Assembly: GCA_964538675.1 (NCBI GenBank)
Contig: CAZIGM010000062.1
Span: 1 to 9,213 of the forward strand
Direction: 5' to 3'
From: CAZIGM01 sp964538675
Lineage (GTDB): Bacteria; Bacillota; Bacilli; Tepidibacillales; Tepidibacillaceae
Length of the DNA stretch: 9,213 nucleotides
Of this stretch, positions 6,719-9,213 are shown piece by piece. Under the pieces are notes generated by a model, which saw only the letters and a list, made by a program, of their open reading frames with translations, did no database searches and had not been told where the DNA came from. Within the stretch, counting starts at the first letter, position 1. Each line of letters begins with the position of its first letter. The position numbers were made by a program, and so were the translations under genes.

Positions 6719-7739
6719 TTTTCACTTCACCACTTTTCTGTTTAATTTTTTTGAACTCATCAGTAAATTTAGGAATAATTTCAAATGCATCCCCTACAAG
6801 ACCATAAGTACATTTTTCAAATATTTTTGCATTTGGATCCTTATTTATAGCAACTACAACTTCAGAGTTTTCCATACCTACTATATGTTGGACTGCACCT
6901 GAAATACCAATGGCAAAGTAAAGTTTAGGTGCTATGGTAGTTCCGGTTTGTCCAACTTGATTCTTATGACTTATCCAACCAGCTTCAACGGCATCACGAC
7001 TTGCACCAACTGCAGCTCCTAATACATCAGCAAGATCTTTAATCATTTGGAAACCTTTTTCATCTTGTAGCCCTTTTCCACCTGCTACAACAATATCTGC
7101 GTCTGCAATACGAATTTCGTCGCCTAATTCTTGGACTACTTCAATAACTTTTGTCTGTAGCGTATCCTCATCGACATATATGCTTTCTTCAAAAATTTTT
7201 CCCTTACGTCCATTGACTGGCTCATTAGCCTTCATTACCTTAGGACGTACTGAAGCCATCTGAGGTCTCTCTTTTTTACATAAAATAGTAGCCATAATAT
7301 TCCCACCCATTGCTGGACGAGAAGCTTCTAATAACCTTGTATCCAAATTAATATCTAATCGAGTACAATCTGCAGTTAACCCAGTTTCTAACGTAGTAGC
7401 AACAGTACTTGCTAAATCACGTCCAATAACAGTAGCACCAAACAATAAAATCTCAGGTTTATATTTGCGAACAATATTAACTACTCCATATTGATAAGCT
7501 TCTGATCGATATTGATCAAAAACAGAATCCTCTGTTAAATAAACTATATCAGCTCCATATTCAAATAATGTATCAGTAAGATGCTTTACATTATTACCTA
7601 TTAAGATTCCAGCAAGTTCTATTCCTAATTTATCAGCTAATTCCCTTCCAACACCTAATAATTCTAAGGATACTGGAGCAATCTTGCCGTTGCGTTGTTC
7701 AATATATACACTAACACCTTGATGTTCACTCACAACCAT
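6711..7739 (-). CDS. fixB: FixB, electron transfer flavoprotein alpha subunit
   Basis: FixB (EtfA) carries the electron-shuttling FAD of the FixAB heterodimer. The 342-residue product has the alpha-subunit layout: an N-terminal domain (1 to about 195) and a C-terminal FAD domain (about 205-330). FAD-binding signatures are GGKG (220-223), SR (247-248), QVGQTGTTI (261-269), GISGAVQH (278-285) and NKDPNAKIF (299-307). There is no N-terminal ferredoxin extension such as some clostridial EtfA proteins carry, consistent with iron-sulfur function being supplied by FixX. The start lies only two bases after the fixA stop, and its ribosome site AAGGAGGGGG is embedded in the last codons of fixA, so the two subunits are likely made in step. 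Confidence 0.96.
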   Translation of the reverse strand: MVVSEHQGVSVYIEQRNGKIAPVSLELLGVGRELADKLGIELAGILIGNNVKHLTDTLFEYGADIVYLTEDSVFDQYRSEAYQYGVVNIVRKYKPEILLFGATVIGRDLASTVATTLETGLTADCTRLDINLDTRLLEASRPAMGGNIMATILCKKERPQMASVRPKVMKANEPVNGRKGKIFEESIYVDEDTLQTKVIEVVQELGDEIRIADADIVVAGGKGLQDEKGFQMIKDLADVLGAAVGASRDAVEAGWISHKNQVGQTGTTIAPKLYFAIGISGAVQHIVGMENSEVVVAINKDPNAKIFEKCTYGLVGDAFEIIPKFTDEFKKIKQKSGEVKNG

Positions 7740-7741
7740 AA

Positions 7742-8560
7742 TTATGCCCCCTCCTTAGTAAATAAATCGTGAATATTAACAAGATTATCAATTACTTTAT
7801 CTACCATTTGTTGTGGGTTACCTTCTATTTTTTCTCCGCCAGATTGTTTAGGTGGAGCGAATATCTTACTAACTACAGTGGGAGAACCTTTAAAACCTAA
7901 TTTTGTAGAATCTACTTCCATATCTTTTATAGTCCATATAATTGGTTGATATCTTGATGCAGCAATCATATTAGGAAGTGGGGAATAACTTAAATCATTA
8001 ATCTCTTTTTCCACTGTTATAAGACACGGTAATTTTGATTCTATAAATTCATGACCATCTTCAATTCTTCTTCTAAGTTTGATAATACGTTTTACTGGGC
8101 TAAAGCTATCAACTTTATCAACTTGAGTTAAAACTGGAATTTCCATTCTTCTTGCTATCCCAGGTCCAACTTGAGCAGTATCACCATCAATAGCTTGCTT
8201 TCCTGCAAAGATAATATCTACTTGTTCATTCTCAGATATTTTCTTAATTGCTTGAGTTAAAGCGTAACTAGTTGCTAAAGTATCAGCACCAGCAAAAGCT
8301 CGATCTGTAATTACAACGCCCTCATCTGCACCCATTTCAATAGCTTTTTTAACAACACTAGTTGCCATAGGAGGACCCATAGTTAAAACAGTTACTTTAC
8401 CACCGTACATTTTCTTAAGCCGAACCGCTTCCTCAACCGCATGTGCATCATAAGGGTTTAAAATAGATGGTGCACTCCTACGATCAAGAGTATTTGTAAC
8501 TGGATCTAGTTTTACTTCACTAGTATCTGGAACTTGTTTTATACATACTAAGTAATGCAT
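7742..8560 (-). CDS. fixA: FixA, electron transfer flavoprotein beta subunit (bifurcating type)
   Basis: FixA (EtfB) pairs with FixB and, in bifurcating members, holds the FAD that accepts a hydride from NADH and splits the two electrons between a high- and a low-potential path. The 272-residue product shows NPYDAHAVEEAVRLK (35-49), DRAFAGADTLATSYAL (86-101) and AGKQAIDGDTAQVGPGIA (119-136), all typical of FixA/EtfB from the FixABCX group. The start is supported by GGAAGGGTGGG upstream. It is the first gene of the fixABCX operon, whose probable promoter and a Rex-like site lie 50-90 bp upstream. The low-potential acceptor (ferredoxin or flavodoxin) and the quinone are not encoded here. No nif gene is in view. 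Confidence 0.96.
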   Translation of the reverse strand: MHYLVCIKQVPDTSEVKLDPVTNTLDRRSAPSILNPYDAHAVEEAVRLKKMYGGKVTVLTMGPPMATSVVKKAIEMGADEGVVITDRAFAGADTLATSYALTQAIKKISENEQVDIIFAGKQAIDGDTAQVGPGIARRMEIPVLTQVDKVDSFSPVKRIIKLRRRIEDGHEFIESKLPCLITVEKEINDLSYSPLPNMIAASRYQPIIWTIKDMEVDSTKLGFKGSPTVVSKIFAPPKQSGGEKIEGNPQQMVDKVIDNLVNIHDLFTKEGA

Positions 8561-8609
8561 TTAACATTCCCACCCTTCCTTTAAAAATTATTTCTCTATT
8601 AATTCATTT

Positions 8610-8650
8610 ATAATGCTAGTTTGATAAAAATTTCACAATCTATTTTGCAA
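8610..8650 (-). promoter_or_regulatory. Probable fixABCX promoter
   Basis: Two overlapping sigma-A-like readings exist on the minus strand. One is TTGTGA (8638-8633), 17 bp, CATTAT (8615-8610). The other is TTGCAA (8650-8645), 18 bp, TATCAA (8626-8621). Each matches 4 of 6 bases at both boxes. An 11-base A/T tract (8649-8659) just upstream could act as an UP-like element. Either reading overlaps the Rex-like dyad, so repressor binding would block initiation. The exact start cannot be decided by eye. Confidence 0.45.
8621..8638. promoter_or_regulatory. Candidate Rex operator upstream of fixA
   Basis: TTGATAAAAATTTCACAA is an 18-bp dyad with two 7-bp half-sites and a 4-bp spacer. It matches 12 of 14 defined positions of TTGTTAANNNNTTAACAA, and equally 12 of 14 of TTGTGAANNNNTTCACAA. 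These are the known Firmicute forms of the box bound by Rex, which leaves DNA when NADH is high. It sits over the probable fixA promoter. Rex control of NADH-linked etf operons is known in Clostridia. No rex gene is in this window. Confidence 0.5.
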
Positions 8651-8700
8651 AAAAAAAAATCATGCTTCCTTTTGATTTAATTTTAACATAAAATCGATTA

Positions 8701-8734
8701 AAATGTAAGTGTAATGGTGTCTTCACTTACATTT
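8701..8734. promoter_or_regulatory. Perfect 11-bp inverted repeat, possible operator
   Basis: AAATGTAAGTG (8701-8711) and CACTTACATTT (8724-8734) are perfect inverted copies around 12 bp. Neither strand has a T-tract after it, so it is not a terminator. It lies in the 302-bp divergent region between fixA and the small membrane protein gene, just upstream of a plus-strand TATAAT. I cannot assign it to a known regulator. Confidence 0.5.
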
Positions 8735-8750
8735 ACCCTTATCAAAATAG

Positions 8751-8756
8751 TATAAT
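8751..8756 (+). promoter_or_regulatory. Possible -10 box for the small membrane protein/ybjQ-like unit
   Basis: A perfect TATAAT lies 17 bp downstream of the dyad at 8701-8734. The sequence at -35 distance (TTACAT, 8727-8732, 18 bp away) is a poor match and falls inside the dyad's right arm. This would fit a promoter controlled by a factor bound at the dyad. A second TATAAT at 8796-8801, also without a good -35, is an alternative. Confidence 0.3.
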
Positions 8757-8799
8757 ATTTTTGAAACTTTAACTTATTTTTATCGTAAATTAATATATA

Positions 8800-8827
8800 A
8801 TAAGTAATAAGTACTAAGTAGTAAGTT
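8800..8827 (+). repeat. Four tandem 7-bp repeats
   Basis: ATAAGTA, ATAAGTA, CTAAGTA and GTAAGTT follow one another without gaps, 35 bp before the ATG of the next gene. The TAAGT core also occurs in the nearby dyad (8701-8734), and an inverted ACTTA follows at 8829-8833. The repeats lie just after a TATAAT (8796-8801) and probably inside the 5' untranslated region. They may be slippage-prone or a binding array. Confidence 0.6.
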
Positions 8828-8862
8828 ATACTTATTTATCATCATAAAAAGGATGTGAGCTT

Positions 8863-9084
8863 ATGATAGCTATCGGGTCAGGACTAATAATTCTTGCACT
8901 TCTTATTTGGATAATCGACCCTATTTATGCTATTTTCGCTAGTGTTATTCCTCATGAGAATTACATTATCGGAGCTTTAGCTATTGGAGTAATTGGAAGT
9001 ATATTAGTTCTTCTTGGCGTTGCTTACGACCGTTATAAAGAATATAAGGAGGATGAAGAGAACAATGATTATCGTAAATACTGA
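8863..9084 (+). CDS. Small two-helix membrane protein upstream of ybjQ-like gene
   Basis: This 73-residue protein has two hydrophobic segments (about 3-27 and 34-54) separated by a short PHEN turn, and a highly charged tail (55-73, Asp/Glu/Lys/Tyr-rich) that is probably cytoplasmic. I recognise no named family. The ATG is preceded by AAAGGATGTG at a normal distance. Its last 20 bases overlap the start of the YbjQ/UPF0145 gene in another frame, and its coding sequence contains that gene's ribosome site. The two are therefore almost certainly co-transcribed and perhaps coupled, which suggests a shared function, possibly the soluble partner docking at the membrane. Confidence 0.75.
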   Translation: MIAIGSGLIILALLIWIIDPIYAIFASVIPHENYIIGALAIGVIGSILVLLGVAYDRYKEYKEDEENNDYRKY

Positions 9085-9213
9085 GAATGTACCAGGTTAT
9101 AAGGTAACAAAAGTCCATGGGATGGTAAGAGGCAACATAGTTCAATCAAAACATATTGGTAAAGATATTGTTGCTGGATTTAGAACAATAGTTGGTGGAG
9201 AAATCAAAGAATA
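9065..9213 (+). CDS. YbjQ/UPF0145 (DUF74) family protein, truncated by window end
   Basis: This is the first 49 codons of a gene running off the window. It starts MIIVNTENVPGYKV (1-14) and continues to FRTIVGGEIKE (39-49). The early PG, the central G-x-V-x-G (19-23), and the I-V-G-G-E-I segment match the N-terminal half of the YbjQ/UPF0145 family, small proteins usually of about 100 residues with no settled function, sometimes described as heavy-metal-binding-like. The ribosome site AAGGAGG (9046-9052) lies inside the upstream gene, 12 bases before the ATG, a slightly long gap. It is clearly paired with the small membrane protein upstream. Truncation is only by the window edge. Confidence 0.85.
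   Translation, partial: MIIVNTENVPGYKVTKVHGMVRGNIVQSKHIGKDIVAGFRTIVGGEIKE

Noticed and set aside
8649..8659. Eleven-base T-run on the minus strand considered as a terminator tract
   Set aside because: No stable stem precedes it on the minus strand and no gene ends there. It more likely belongs to the fixA promoter upstream region.

Overview
The window is AT-rich DNA with strong Shine-Dalgarno sites (AAGGAGG type), DUF1540, a putative coat-like Tyr-rich protein and a complete FixABCX (EtfABCX) operon. This fits a low-GC, probably anaerobic, possibly spore-forming Firmicute (Clostridia or Halanaerobiia type). I cannot name a genus from the sequence. There are no RNA genes, CRISPR arrays or intact mobile elements.

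Layout. 1-161: AT-rich leader with interlocking inverted repeats, feeding a Tyr/Gly/Pro-rich protein with two repeat blocks (162-608, +). 628-671: shared hairpin terminator. 698-2425 (-): transmembrane chemoreceptor with an outer Cache-type domain, HAMP and an MCP signalling hairpin, with its own sigma-A-like promoter. 2522-2617: an unusually long hairpin terminator. 2619-3139 (-): two-gene unit of DUF1540 followed by a two-helix membrane protein. 3330-5081 (+): membrane-anchored or secreted subtilisin (S8) with a long N-terminal region. 5087-5131: bidirectional terminator. 5130-8560 (-): fixA-fixB-fixC-fixX, tightly packed. 8561-8862: 302-bp divergent intergenic region with a Rex-like operator, an 11-bp dyad and a tandem heptamer repeat. 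8863-9213 (+): small membrane protein overlapping a YbjQ/UPF0145 gene cut by the window end.

How the genes work together. The clearest system is FixABCX. FixA and FixB form a heterodimeric electron transfer flavoprotein, FixC is the ETF-quinone-oxidoreductase-like flavoprotein and FixX the two-cluster ferredoxin-like partner. In characterised homologues the complex bifurcates electrons from NADH to quinone and to ferredoxin or flavodoxin. No nitrogenase genes are in view, so a general redox role is more likely than nitrogen fixation. A near-consensus Rex (NADH-sensing repressor) box lies over the probable fixA promoter, which would tie expression to NADH/NAD+. The other genes are separate transcription units with no evident link to FixABCX.

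I see no clearly new multi-gene system. The best leads are non-coding: the pseudoknot-capable leader at 49-129, the terminator hairpin at 2528-2617 whose arm differences mostly become G-U pairs on one strand, and the Rex-like box.
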